A DNA stretch of 64,000 bases from Corylus avellana (GCF_901000735.1 NC_081546.1:28539900-28603899); one strand, 5' to 3'; shown: positions 50,570 through 63,625, numbered from the stretch's first letter. Notes: generated by a model not told the origin, from the letters alone. A program made the numbers and translations.

Positions 50570-53500
50570 TTAACCTAACCTCGCTTCTCTTTGCAGTACC
50601 TAGAAAAAATAAGCAAAAAACAGATTAAAAAAACTAGTGGTAGATGCTAACTAGTCAGAAAAAGAACAGGCTGCAAGAATGGCAATATAATTAACTAGTT
50701 TATGTTGCGATGATGGGTCTTTACGCATTTATTAGAAAACATCTTTTTTAGTTCTATTTACATACTGTGCTTAAGTGAAGGATACACCTTATATGTTGAT
50801 ATAATCAAATATGCTGTATCACAAAAAAAATTGGGGATAAAGTACATGGAGAAGAGAATTTTAATATGAACTCCAAAAGCCTGTTTACACTTCAGAGGCC
50901 CCTTACAAAGAAAATGGAAATATCATCCAGGAAAAACAAATATAGAGATAGTTAAGCGGTATGATGAGTAAGATAGTGGATATGGAGGAGTTATGCAGAC
51001 TGAACTCACTAGATCTGACTTGAAAGAAGAAAATTGTGAAACAGCATACACCCTCCACCCAGAACAATAGGGATGAACAGCTATAAAACTCAATTGTACT
51101 AAATCTGTAAGAAAAAACTATGACAAATTAAGTTTAGAAGATCCGGTAAAAATATAGACCCTCTTATTAAAAGAGTGCACTATCATTAATCACTTGCTCC
51201 TGCAAGCAATTTTATTCAAGTTCCTGTTTAGTATAATTAGCTGTATGTTGCTCAATGGAATTTGAGAACTATGCTAATGACCATCATCCCACGCATTTCT
51301 CGTTCAGGTTGGATTGACATAGGTTACATATATCCTTAGGCCAAGTGGAACATGCTAAGAACCTCAGAGAACACTACATTTGATAATCAAAACCCCCAGC
51401 AAGCCTTATGTCACCATATTCTAATATTGTGTTTATGCAACTCCAACATGCCCAACTTTACCATATTCAGTCTGTTTTACTGTTTTTTTCTGTCCCTTTT
51501 TTTTTAGCAGTAGGCATCTAATCTCCCCTCCTGACTCTCCAACAATATGCCATCTTCAAACCAATGTAATTTTGAATCAACTCAAAACTCCCTATAGCAA
51601 CATATCAGTCTTTAATTAAAGAAATGGAAAATTACAAAGATGTATGACAAGAGACCTATGGAGATCGTTTGGGATCAAACATCAGATATTGATAATCTGG
51701 AACACTATACTCCTTAATCCTCATAACATTTGATATGATAAACCCTGAACAAGAGATTAAGGCACAATTTCTATTATACTCTATGTAGTGCACATCTAAG
51801 GGTGGTAACTACAGTTTCTAGCCTACATCACCTGAGGCATTTCCACAAATGAAAAATGGCAACTATGGGCATTGTCTCCTTAACTTGGAAGTTAGAACTA
51901 GAGTGAGATACAAAACAGAAAGGAAAGCTTTCTAGAGGGGTTATGGATATCTTTGTGGAAAGATACTTAGTTGCAGGGAACACTGATCTCTATGTATTAA
52001 AGGTAACATTTAGCACATATTATAAGGCCCTTAGAAGCATTCAAATTTAATGGAAAAAAGTATAGGTATAATCGATCAATTGCAAATATAACACATAAAT
52101 GCACTAATTTTGATACTCATTCATTGATTTGAAGTGACCTAAGTACCAACAAATTGTTTGAACAGTACAACTCCCTATGCAAGTAATGGTTGTTCAGTTA
52201 ATTAAGTAGTGCAGAAAATAATCTAGATCTGCATGCAATTGCAAAGCACTCTTGAGCTGAGACACATAATGCAAGAATCCATCCACACTAACATTAAGCA
52301 TATATTTAATATTCATACCACATTAAGTAAACCGCAGTAGCAAACACATGCAAGTTCTAATTTACTGGGACAGTGGAGCTACACAATTTGGGGAGAGAAG
52401 AAAAGGAAGATAAGGGGTGGGAATGTTTCAAGAGGATGATATCAGCTTTGTTTAGAAAGAAAGCCATAATGTGTGGAAAACCTTTTATCAACTGCAAACA
52501 GTTTTTTTTAAAAAAAATTGTTATACTATGCCTGTAATCACCGACCAACCACATACATCATCAGAACATGAATTGAGACCTGTGGGTCCCAAGGAAGAGA
52601 CTCAGCCAACTTTTTTACTCATTGAAGTTAACTCCAAATAACATACTTGGAAAGGAGAATGTTTTCCTTTACCTCTTCAGCAAATTTGATCAAAATGGTT
52701 GTCCGAGGTCGTTGCTGACCTTCCATTGGCACAAAATGAGCTGTTACAACAGCAGGAAAACCAGCACTGTCCAAAACACCCTTCAAAGATAAAGAAAAAT
52801 CACATCAGAGCCTCCAACACCTAGACTATCAGCTAATAGGAACAAAGGCAATGAAGTACTTACCCTTACTATTCCAGCAACAAATGCCCCACAATTAAAT
52901 GTCCCCATGTCTTTTGGAATTGAAATAAATCTACAACCCCAAATTGGAGCAATTAGCTGGACAATATTGTAAACCTAAATATCCAGCTAGCTGTCTGCAA
53001 TAAAAAATTATACTAGCCAGGAATTTTTACCTGTTCACAAGGAGCTCCTTCTCGCTGATCATGTATTCATCTTCATGTTCAGTGCCTTTCTCAAGTGAGT
53101 CAGCCACCTAAAATGATCAAAAAGAGGATTTGGTAAGATTATTGCTTAACAGAAGTATATCATATTATAGTCCAGAAAGAACAGAACTAAAAGCTAGCAG
53201 GGGAAATTTTGGGCCTAAATTGTGCATTGATACAAATGAAGATTCATGGAATCATGCAGAACAGTCAACATTACCATTTTTTCTGCTAAACCAATGGAGC
53301 AAAGACGATATTTCATTTGGTTCATGCAATATAACTATTTCTATTATTCATGCAGTCTAACTGATTGGCATAAAATATTTTATTACCCTTTTATGTGGTT
53401 GGCAAGAATAAAACCAAAATCCAACTTAACCAACAATTTTTTTACGTGCTGTGACTGCTGTCTACCAAAACGGCCACATAGATCCAGTTATCTCCTAAGT

Positions 53501-55122
53501 AACCAACTGGACACCAAATTAACCATATTACCAACAAAACTTCACCAGACGCCACCAAGAAAATGAGAACAAGAAGTCAAGAGTAACCTCACTCAAAAGA
53601 ATTACATTAAAACAGAATCCATAAATTAAAACAAGTAACAGCAAATTAATAAGTTTGCTACCACAAAATATACTTCAATTGTTCAAACACTTCTAAGTTC
53701 TAATATAATTGTCAGAACTTCCCCCTATCTTAGCACAGGCTTGTCACAAAACATTCAGAGATTGAATGATATTACTGAGTACAACATTCAGTTGCTGACA
53801 AACAAAATGCAATAAATTGTTTCATTTAAAAACCATTGAACTACAGGGGGAAAAATAAACAAAAATAACAACAACAGCATTCACCTTTCCAAATAACACC
53901 TTCCATACAGTGCTGTGTACAAAGGAAAGAATGCCCAACAATCGTGTTTCCCTTCTGTTTCCCTGTGGCATCAAGAAAAACATCACTATTCTATTCATGC
54001 TAACCTCATGAAAGATTAGATATATACCACACTCATGCATTACACACATTTGCAAACCTAAATAGAGAACATATTACAAACCCACAATACTAATTGATTT
54101 TGATTGATGACAACCCATTACAGCAAAACCACAATAATATCCCAATACAATTGCATTCAGGAAGACATGAACCCAAAGTAGAACTTCAACAGTGTCACAT
54201 ACCTTATCTCTATGGCAAAGAAGTTCCAAAACTCGAGCCCCAACCGCATAGCCTGCATCCTCCAGCCTGTTCCATGTACCATAAATTTTGTCAAACACTC
54301 AAATGGAAAAATTTCAAGAAAAGTCAATCTAAGCAACCCATGTCTCAGCTGAAAGCTTCTAACCATCCAATTTCTAAGGGTCTTTTTCTTCTTTCTTTAC
54401 CTTCAAATATAATCTCCAACTTCTATCCATTTATGCTTTGTTTGGCCAACAAAGCTAGATTTAAAGTACAATATCGAGTTTCTCACTTAAAACATGAAAA
54501 AGTAAAATCACTCAAAGACAACTGCGTAGAACCATCCAACCTAGTCGAATCAATGAAATTCCATTATTTGCAATAGAAGACAACGTAAAACATCTATGAA
54601 ACTTTCATTCTCATCATCAATTTTCTCGGCAACCAAACAATAACCCGAACTCAGTATACAAAAGCATAATATAGAATGCGATAGCCAATACGCGGTAGTG
54701 AACAATTTCACCTTCTTTCTAACTCGGCAATGTTGTCCACCTGCGTCTGATTGTACTGCACAAGCTCAGAAAACAGGAACGCAAACGCGCTCAAACTGAC
54801 CTGCAAACAAAACCTCAATTTATAAGCCGAAAAGTCACCAAAAATGAATATAGAATCTCAAATCTCGCTCTCTTTCTTCATTTTGCGCTTTTTGGAACCA
54901 AAACGCGCAGAGATTCAAATGCTTTGACAAAATTTCGGAGAGATCTAAGAAGAATTTAAAGAAACGTTTCGAAGTGAGCTGAACACCGCTATTTGGAATT
55001 GATTCGGTAACTGATTAAGAGAGCAAAGTTCGAGAGAGAGAGAGAGAGACCTCTTGCTTGCCCTTGCTGAGGGGCTTGTCGAGGACGTTGGAGTACTGCT
55101 TGATCTTCCCAACTCCGATCAT
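50570..55122 (-). CDS. TRAPP complex subunit TRAPPC5 (Trs31/Bet3 family), 8 exons
   Basis: Core subunit of the TRAPP tethering/Rab-activating complex in ER-Golgi and Golgi traffic. Exons: 55122-55051, 54800-54712, 54266-54203, 53962-53885, 53107-53031, 52930-52864, 52780-52673, 50599-50570, giving 194 aa, the family's usual length. Start MIGVGKIKQYSNVLDKPLSK. Bet3-fold blocks: VSLSAFAFLFSELVQYNQ, RLEDAGYAVGARVLELLCHR, ILSFVHSTVWKVLFGK, ISIPKDMGTFNCGAFVAGIV (containing the conserved Cys), FPAVVTAHFVPMEGQQRPRT. The last exon codes only VLQREARLG and stop, after a 2.07-kb intron, the longest in the gene. It is head-to-head with the FIP1 gene, 2 kb apart. Intact. Confidence 0.95.
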
Positions 55123-57147
55123 CTTCGTCTTACTCCGTGCGTGTGTGAGAGAAACTGTAATTTTTCTCAGATGTAAGTATTCACACCCATGCCCGTGGAA
55201 ACCAAATGGTACTTCCAAGCGTGAATGATATTTCTTTGTATTTTTAAAAAAAATTAATTATATAATTGAAATTGTATATAATTTCTGTTATAAAATTTAC
55301 AACAAAAATGTTAATGTTACAAGTTCATCATGTGTTTATCCAAAAATGACGTGGCTTTTAAAATCGCCATTGACGTTGTGATTGATCATTATTAGATTTT
55401 GATCAAATGATAATTTTAAAAGCCACCTCATTTTTTTAGGGACACAAATACAAGTAATTCTATATAACCTTATCAATTATTCCAATAGTTTATTCATACC
55501 GGTTGACGTTGTGTATTTTAAGTGATTAATATGAAAAGTTATTTAAAACACGTAACATTAACCAATATAAAATGTATGTGATAAATTGGTGCGAAGAATA
55601 TCTTTACACTTTGTTTATTACTATCACAACGTCTAATAATAACAATTTTTTCTTAAAATTGTATGGAATAATATTTCTTTTTGTCTTAATCTCAATAAAC
55701 CTATTTGGGATGGTTCTATTCTCTATGTGGCAATTGGGCCTCCTAATCATCAATTTGCCTACAATCCATATACCAGGACACTTAGCCCTAGAAAATGTGC
55801 TCACTCAAAGCCTCATACAACTTCAAAACAACATGTATAATCTGAATTTCTCTTAGTCTCAAGCCAAAATCAATAGTTGTAAGGCCCATACCACATCTTT
55901 TCTAATATATTTAAAAATCACAGTTTGGCCAGATTGACCTTTTAAGCTTACAAAACTCATAACTTTTTTCATACAAACTCCAAATGAAACTTGACCCAAT
56001 TTTCTCTCAACAGTCAACTCATGGAGGCATAACATAATAAAAAATCCAGCTAAAACTTTCACCATTTGGCACCTTGATGGATTGTCCTAGGCTTATCCTC
56101 AAACTTCGTTTGACCTATGAGACTTCCCAAATCATATCTTGGCCTATAAGCATAAAAAAAAATCAGTAAACCATTCCCAAAATTCTCATATTTCTTAGGC
56201 TATGTTTGGGAAAGAACTGGACTGGAAAGAGGACCCAAAGACCAAAAACTCCAAAAAAATTCTCACATTATTCCTCTCAAAATTAACATCAACTTCTTAC
56301 TTTTTACCTCAAAATTAACTTTTTATTACTATTCAAATAAAAAAATCATTACAAAACAAATTTATTTTTCATACAAAAACATTCTTACATTTTTTTCTTC
56401 TTCACATCAATCAAATATGCTACAGTTTCAGTCTACTTCATTTATCAACTCCTTTGCCAAACATAAGCTTAGTTATTATATCTCTCAATCTAGTTTGAAC
56501 ATTCCTAGTCTATATGATTTATTGTGGTCAAATCATTACATTCTTACTTTTTTTCAAGTAGCTATAGTCTATAGACACACTTATTTGTCTATAGACCACT
56601 TTCGAAAATGACCCGCTAACTTATATTCTTTTATTATATATCACACTTTTATTTCACTTTGCTGATGTTATAGTGGAAGATTAATAGAATTCTTATACTA
56701 AAATTGGGCAACGCCCGAGTATTAAATAAAAAATAAAATCAAAAATCAAAACCAAGGGCTTAAGTAGAAAATTATTTGATCTAATTTTCTCCAAACAAAA
56801 AATGGCATTTCAATTTTCATCTGTAATTTGTATTACTTGTTAAAAATGACAAACCCTATATAATCCAAAAACAGAAGAAAAAAAAAGAAAAAGAAAAAGA
56901 CAAATGAGTAATAGAAAAGAAGGGCAACGAACTTGGAAGCAAAGCTGTGTAAACGGAAACACAGAGACATAAAAAGCAAGCCGCATTACTCTTTCAACGC
57001 ATCTCTCCTCGCGCACACACACACAAACAAACAAACAAACACACAAACACCTCCCGAACCTCAAAGCCCTTCCCCCAAGCTTACCTGAGTCTCCTCTCTT
57101 CTCTCTCTCTAACAAACGCACACACACTCTCTCTCTTTCCATCTCTA
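55123..57147. other. Divergent intergenic region between TRAPPC5 and FIP1
   Basis: It holds a hairpin (arms 55342-55364 and 55413-55436, sharing TGGCTTTTAAAAT-type sequence with the MITEs at 10.1 and 42.0 kb), so possibly a diverged third family member. CACACA/CAAA and CTCT runs at 57014-57140 form the FIP1 leader. No gene seen between. Confidence 0.55.
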
Positions 57148-60100
57148 ATGGAAGACGACGACGAGTTCGGAGATCTGTACACGGACGTGCTACGGCCTTT
57201 CACTTCCACGTCGTCATCATCCGATGCTCTGGAGACCCACGGGGCGTCTCTGGCGCCGCCACCTCTCACCCGTCCGATCGATCTCAACCTCAAGAGCGAC
57301 GACGACGAGATCCTCTTCGGAGCTTCCCGCGCCAATTCCGCTGCTCCCAATCGTCCCTCCGATCAAACCCTAGCTACCCGCCCCACCGAGCTCGAGTCGG
57401 CTCCGAATTCGATACCCCGCGACGAGAGAGTCGAGGATTTTGCTGGTCGGTCTGGGGTTTTGGACGGGGGGCGTGTGGAATTACCGAAAAGGGCTTCTCC
57501 TGAGGATGTGAAATTCGATATTGAGGAGGTTAATACCGGAATTTTTGATACTGGCTCTGAGCCGATCATCCCGGGACTCTCCGGCGCACCGGCAGCGAAT
57601 CTAGAAGCTTCTACCGCCGATAACGATTGGGACAGTGATAGCGAGGACGATTTGCAGATAGTGTTGAATGATAGCAACCACGGGCCTATGGCGATGGAAA
57701 GAGGTGCAATTGGTGGTGAAGAGGACGACGACGATGACGATGAAGACGGGGACCCGCTGGTTATTGTGGCGGATGGGGAGCTGAATCAGGAGCTGGAGGC
57801 GCAGGATTGGGGTGAGGATGCGACGGGGCAGGCGGTTGGGGTGGATGGCGAGAGGAAGGAGACGGGGGAGGCGGGGAAAGTTGGTGGTGTTGGCGGAGGG
57901 GCCGTGGGAGTGGTGGCTCCGAAAATTGGGTATAGCAATCATGGGTATCATCCATTTCATTCTCAGTTTAAGGTCAGTGTGTTATATGCTGCTGTTGCTT
58001 GAAAATAGGGAAATTTTGTGTACATGGGGTTGACTTGTGTTTTCCCCTTATTTGATGAGAATTGGAGCGTGGTTGTGGCTTGTAATTGTTGTACAGTGTG
58101 AATTGTTGGGAAAATTTGATGCTTTGGATTTGAATTTGCGGTCTGGGTAAGTTTCATGTATGTTGGTGTTTGAAAAAGTAGAAAGGAGTGACCACTTAAA
58201 ATTGTATTTTTCTCCTTCCTGGGAGCAATGGAAATGAAAATTGCTTGGCTTAGTAAGTGTTTGATGATTCTTAGTGTATGCTTGAGATTTTATTTCTATT
58301 GAAAGTAAAGGCAGGATGCTTGCAGCTTGCAGCTTGCGTGTAAAATCATCTGATTTAAGTAAAAATTTTGGCAACGATGCGTTATTGGGAGTTGCATATC
58401 ATGGAAGAATTTGAGCTGATTTCCCTTCCAATCAGTTACCAATATAAATAATGGGTCCTTATTCAAGCTACTAGGTATATTGTGTTAAAGTCTGTAGAAG
58501 ATTTCTGTGCGGTGTAGGTGTTATCCTTCATACTGTTTGTTTCAACGCCCGGTGCTAGGATTTGAGCCTGATTGTAAATTTATTATTAGGAAACTTTAAC
58601 AACATAGGTTCTGATGGCAAACACTTTATCTTCGGCGACTGATCTGTAGAGTCTCTGAGATTAAGGCTGATGGATGTTTAACACAAAGTTGGCGTTGTTT
58701 GTTCCTCTATTTCTTCATAATCGTTGTCATTGTTGTCAGCATCACCATCTAATTCTTCTGGTACCGCTTCTCTCATATGATGAAGAAAGATATGCTGTTG
58801 ATGAAATTCAGAATATTGAGTGAACAAACTCGTATGGTAACTTTATGCCACAAGGAATTTATATGCGGCATGCCTTCATTGATCTATTGCAAGTATCTTT
58901 TACAGCAGGTTGCCACAGTTGGGGTGGTTGAGAAGGGGCAGTTATTGTAAAAGCAGTTTATTGGCTTCCATGTTTTTTACTCCTATGATCAAGAACAAAT
59001 TCAGATAGCTCATTTGCAAATCAAAAAGTAAAACGCTGGAACTGTGGACGCTGCTACTACATCGTGTAGTAGAGAAACTGTATTGCTTGATGTGTAAATT
59101 AAAGTGACAAAATATCTTATATAATGCTGCACCCTACAACTCCTCCCACCTCGAAAGAAAAAGGAAAAACAATAGAAAATAGAAAATTTTCTGTTTGTTA
59201 TTATGTTAATAAAATGTTTTATAAAGACAAGCTCATGCTACCATCCTCTGGACTATTTTTTGCTTGCCTGCCTCATTGGTTGCATTTGCAAACTTTACGT
59301 CAATTCTAGTTTGTAACGATTGTTCAATTTTGGGGATGTAGATTTTGCTGGAGTAGTTTTCTGGTACGATAAGTCCAATCTTTTTGTTTACATACTGGTC
59401 AAATGCCTTAAAAGTCCTTTTGAGGTCTGATTTCATCCTACTTAATATTTTGGGAACCCTTGCTTCTGCTCTACACTCCAAATGTTGTTATTCCATGATG
59501 GTTCCTACTTTTTATGCCAAAGCACCGGTGCTTCGTATGACATAGCATCTTTATCATTGATATCTACCCTGCCCAAACCCCCTTGTTTACAGTGGAAAAA
59601 CTGGTTCTATATCGATCAAGCCTTCCTTTGTATTCTTCAGCTGCTGTCTCCCAGCCCGTGATCTGACAAGTGGTTAATTCTCTGTGGTTATCTCAGGGTC
59701 ATTGTATTTCTTGATGCGTATCATTTGTTTTTTCATGCTATAAGGAAAATGAAATAATTTTAAATCTACAGTTATTGCCTTTAACCTTGGTATTTGATTT
59801 GAAAAGGTTATCTTTAAACTTATCAAACAAAGGTTATCCGTGATAGGCCTCTAAGATTGAATTATATCTTCTTATTTTTGGTTTCTTGTTACTTCTTTTT
59901 TTTTTTTTTTTTTTTTGAATTTTAGAAATGTATAAACTTGTTCTTTGAATTTTATTCGTGCCTAGGAAGATTGATCTTCCCCCTCCTCACTCTTCTCTTT
60001 ACCAGTGAGCTTGTATTTTAAATTCAAGATAAGTGTGTCTAAATTAATTTATTTTGAATGATGTACCTGCAAAGCTTCTTGTTTGTTTATGTAAAGGAAG

Positions 60101-62988
60101 GAAAGAATCTGCTGTAGCTGGAATTATTCTTTTTGATGGTTAAAGCAACTTTTTAATTATTGGCTTATACCTGTTTGTTTTCCCTGCACATAAATCCTAA
60201 TTATTCACTTTTTGTTAACATGCAGTATGTTAGACCTGGTGCAGCACCAATGCCTGGAGCAACTTCTTCCGTTCCTGGAGTAGCCCCAGGCCAAGTTCGT
60301 CCGCTTGTCAACATGGTTCCTATAGCTGGTCGTGGTAGAGGTGATTGGAGACCAGCAGGAATAAAAAATGCTCCTCCAATGCAAAAAGGTTTCCATTCAG
60401 GTTTTGGAGCGCCTGGTTGGGGGAACAATATGGCAGGGCGAAGTTTTGGCAGTGGACTAGAATTCACACTTCCTTCTCATAAGTAATTTTCAATTAGCTG
60501 CATATGCTGGTTGCTTGTTAATTATCACGATAGTCGCATGTTGTTAAAACATCTCATGGTTTAGAACAATCGCATGTCGCATGTCAAACATTCTCATTGT
60601 TTTGATGATGTAGTCCATAAAAACATATGTGACCGTGTACTAGAATATTCTCATTGTTTTGTTCTTTATGTTGTCCATTATTAGGTATTAAAATGCGGGG
60701 TAAGGATGTATCGGTTTGCATTATTTCTTATTGTGATAATGCTTGATATTTTATTCATTTGTGTAATGGGTTTTTGCGTTGTCATTGATGCTTGTATGTC
60801 CAGTTTTTCAAACTTCTCCATTCTGAACATGTAATTCTACTCTTTCAGTTTCTTATATCTTAGCTGACCTCATGGGATGTGGCTCGTTTGCTGCGGCATG
60901 GCCTCTCCATTTTTAGTTGGGGCGCCTTTACGCTTTTAATAAAACAGTTTATTACTTATCAGAAAAAAAAAAAAAAAACCATTGTTTTTAGTGTATAAAG
61001 AGCTCTTTACTGTAGTTGCTCTTTACTTTTCATTCTAGTTCACTACAGCACTACCTCCTGTGGTTGGTGTTGGTCTGTTGTCTAAAGCCCTTTTAAGCAG
61101 ATATGTTCCTCTAACTGAACAATATAGTGCCACACTATGTGCACTTGGTGGGGGTCCCACCTAGTACGCTGCTGTTCTAGTCAAAACTCTTGAGATCCAG
61201 CGAAAGTGATGACTAATAAATGGTCTAATTAGGTGTTAGATTACGTACTATAGTGGGTGCACACTATGAGAGACCAATAAATCTTATCTGCCAGAAGAGA
61301 GAGGGGAAAAAGAAAAAGAAAAGTATTTATTCATTGTTAGATGGTCCTGACTATCATGTAGTGATGGAGTTTAGTGTTCATTGTTAACTTGTTAGTGTCA
61401 CACTTGTGTCTATTATTCAAAATCAATCCTTGTTCAGCAGTGTGGGAAGTGAAAAAAGGGGGCAATTTTTCTTCTTGCGTGATTCATTACAGGTTTTGAT
61501 AATGTAGTCCATATCATTTATATTTCAGCATTTTTTGAGATTGGTTTATTACTTATCTAAACAAATTTATATTTCAGTATTCAAGGGTTCTGTAAAAGAT
61601 TTAATTTTCAATGGTTTTTTTTGACCTCATGATTTGCTTATTTGACCATCTTGAATATTTTCAGGACCATATTTGATGTTGACATTGATAGTTTTGAGGA
61701 GAAACCATGGAAATATCCTGGTGTTGATATATCAGACTTCTTCAACTTTGGTTTGAATGAGGAGAGCTGGAAAGATTATTGCAAGCAACTGGTAATATCA
61801 TTAAGCTTTAATCATACTTTCGACCACATAAACAGAAACTAAGTCCCTGCATATTTGATTTCTCAGGAACAACTCCGCATGGAGTCTACTATGCAAAGCA
61901 AAATTCGTGTTTATGAAAGTGGGCGAACAGAGCAGGTACTGAGTGTTTATATATCTCAAGAAAGTTTTTGTTGTTTCCAATAGAAATATTTGGTTTCTAT
62001 ACCCCTGTTCTGGTACCAAGGAAATTTTTTTTTTTTGGCTTTTATTTGCCCCAGGAGTACGATCCAGATTTACCCCCAGAATTGGCAGCTGCCACTGGTG
62101 TTCATGATGTTCCAGCTGAAAACTCAAACCTTGGAAAGGCGGATGTTGGACAAAGTGACTTAGCGAAAGGACCTGCTCGTGTGCGCCCACCTATAGTACG
62201 TACAGCTATAGTACGTACAGCTGTCTAACATTATTTTATATTCTACCACTAGGTTTAACTCCTGATTTTCATATAGCTTTATTTGTGTCTCTAACTATCA
62301 CATTGTTTGCATGTAATTTTTAGCAATCTAGGTAAAACATCTGTAGCTACTAGACATGTTGCAATTATTTACTACTTCGGCTTCCAGGCTCAATGATTTC
62401 TTATTTTATTTTTTATTTCCTACCAGCCAACTGGGAGACCAATACAGGTGGAAGGTGGTAATGGTGAGCGTCTTCCTTCCATTGACACCCGACCTCCTCG
62501 CATCCGTGATTCAGATGCAATTATTGAGGTACTTAATTAAACCAGTCTTAAAGTGCACTGATCTAAATGTGTAAGTAGATGCATCATTTTATGCTGCATA
62601 TTTAATGTAGATAACTGGAAATATTTGGGCAACAGATTGTCTTGCAGGACTCTTTAGGGGATGATTCCTCCACAGGAAATGGTGCCCTAGAACGTCCAGA
62701 CAATGATCCCCAAAGAGAGGAATTTAGAGAAGGTGATGTAGTTGAAGAAGACAGTGTGCAGGTGGACAGTGAGTATTTTGATGGTTTTCCTCAGGCTTAC
62801 AACGGTCGAAAGAGAGATCTGGTTGAAAAAAGAAGAAAGCCTTTCTTGACTTCTGTTGATAATAACTTACCTGATGGGGATGGAGTATCATCCCTTCCCT
62901 CTCCAGAAGCACCTGCCCAGTATCCTGGTTTGCGGGGGCAGACTTCTGTCCATCCTATTGGGAATGTTGGTACCACGTATGATGAAAG
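57148..62988 (+). CDS. FIP1[V]-like polyadenylation factor, first 7 coding exons; gene runs off the right edge
   Basis: Large plant FIP1 homologue (FIPS5 type), a CPSF-associated scaffold that binds poly(A) polymerase in nuclear pre-mRNA 3'-end processing. Exons: 57148-57972, 60226-60482, 61665-61791, 61867-61935, 62055-62195, 62427-62528, 62636-62988, giving 624 codons plus 2 nt. Start MEDDDEFGDLYTDVLRPF. The acidic stretch DNDWDSDSEDDLQIVLND precedes DDDDDEDGDPLVIVAD. HPFHSQFKYVRPGAAPMPG links exons 1 and 2. A Gly/Arg patch (GRGRGDWRP) follows. The FIP1 signature is at 361-403: FDVDIDSFEEKPWKYPGVDI and FFNFGLNEESWKDYCKQL. PDLPPELAAATG and GERLPSIDTRPPRIRDSDAI follow. The expected charged C-terminal half is outside the window. 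The exon 7 donor (GATGAAAG/GTATGA) is inferred. Intron 1 is 2.25 kb. Confidence 0.93.
60917..60978 (+). mobile_element. LINE 3'-end fragment (~60 bp) in FIP1 intron 2
   Basis: It reads GGGGCGCCTTTACGCTTTTA, AATAAAACAGTT, then ATTACTTATCAG and a long A-tail. The same kind of 3' end closes the LINE remnant at the window's right edge (GTGCTTTATACTTTTAATG...CAATTACTTATAAA). Flanks CCATTTTTAG (60907-60916) and CCATTGTTTTTAG (60979-60991) look like a slightly diverged target duplication. Confidence 0.65.
62191..62220 (+). repeat. 15-bp tandem repeat duplicating the FIP1 exon 5 splice donor
   Basis: CTATAGTACGTACAG occurs twice in a row. Each unit holds ATA/GTACGT, so two identical donors stand 15 nt apart (62196 and 62211). 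Using the second adds five codons in frame (VRTAI). Confidence 0.9.
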
Positions 62989-63287
62989 GTATGAAATAGT
63001 CTTGGATAGATGTAACCTTTGATGTATGTTTATAAAATCACCCATATGTTATTCTGTCCAATGTGATAGTTTTGTGTTCTAATACATTCCTTCAAGTTAG
63101 GGAGAGAAGTCCACCTTGATGAAAGAAAGCCTATTCCAATTACTTGGATTGTATTTGAAATCTTTGTTCCACCTTGTGCCTTGTGTTTCTATGTTAATTT
63201 TTTTACAGGCGTTTATGCTAATGAATGCTTATCATTTTACACAAAAGCTAAGGGTGTCATCATCTGAACTTGTGAATGCCCAACAAA

Positions 63288-63625
63288 ATTAACTTGCTTC
63301 TCATTCTATAAAAGAAGCTTGATACACGGATTCAAGAAGATGTAGTGGACACTAAAATTGTATGAGAAATCAATAATGATCTTGTAAGAAAGAAAGTAGT
63401 TACAACTTATCAAAAAAAAAAGAAAGAAAGTAGTTACAAGCTGATCATCTTAGAGAGGTGGAACCTGGTAATTGTGAAATCCTTCATCCAAGAATTAACT
63501 TGCCTCTCACGTGGGTCAGAGAAGCATGAGACAAGGACTCAAGTTGTAGTGGATAATAAATAATATATGAGAAATCAATAATGATCTCGTCAGAAAGAAA
63601 AAGCAGTTACAACTTGATCACCCTA
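63288..63625. repeat. Tandem duplication in FIP1 intron 7
   Basis: Copy A starts at 63288 and copy B at 63494; both begin ATTAACTTGC. They share GTAGTGGA, a TATGAGAAATCAATAATGAT block and an AGTTACAA block. Copy A is longer because of the micro-insertion and its target duplication at 63386-63439. Confidence 0.85.
63406..63419 (+). mobile_element. 14-bp retroposon 3' tail insertion with 20-bp target-site duplication
   Basis: The insert is CTTATC plus A residues. AAGAAAGAAAGTAGTTACAA stands on both sides (63386-63405 and 63420-63439) without mismatch. The sister tandem copy (about 63592-63625) lacks both the insert and the second repeat, giving the empty site. This is the signature of target-primed reverse transcription that stopped almost at once. 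Confidence 0.85.
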
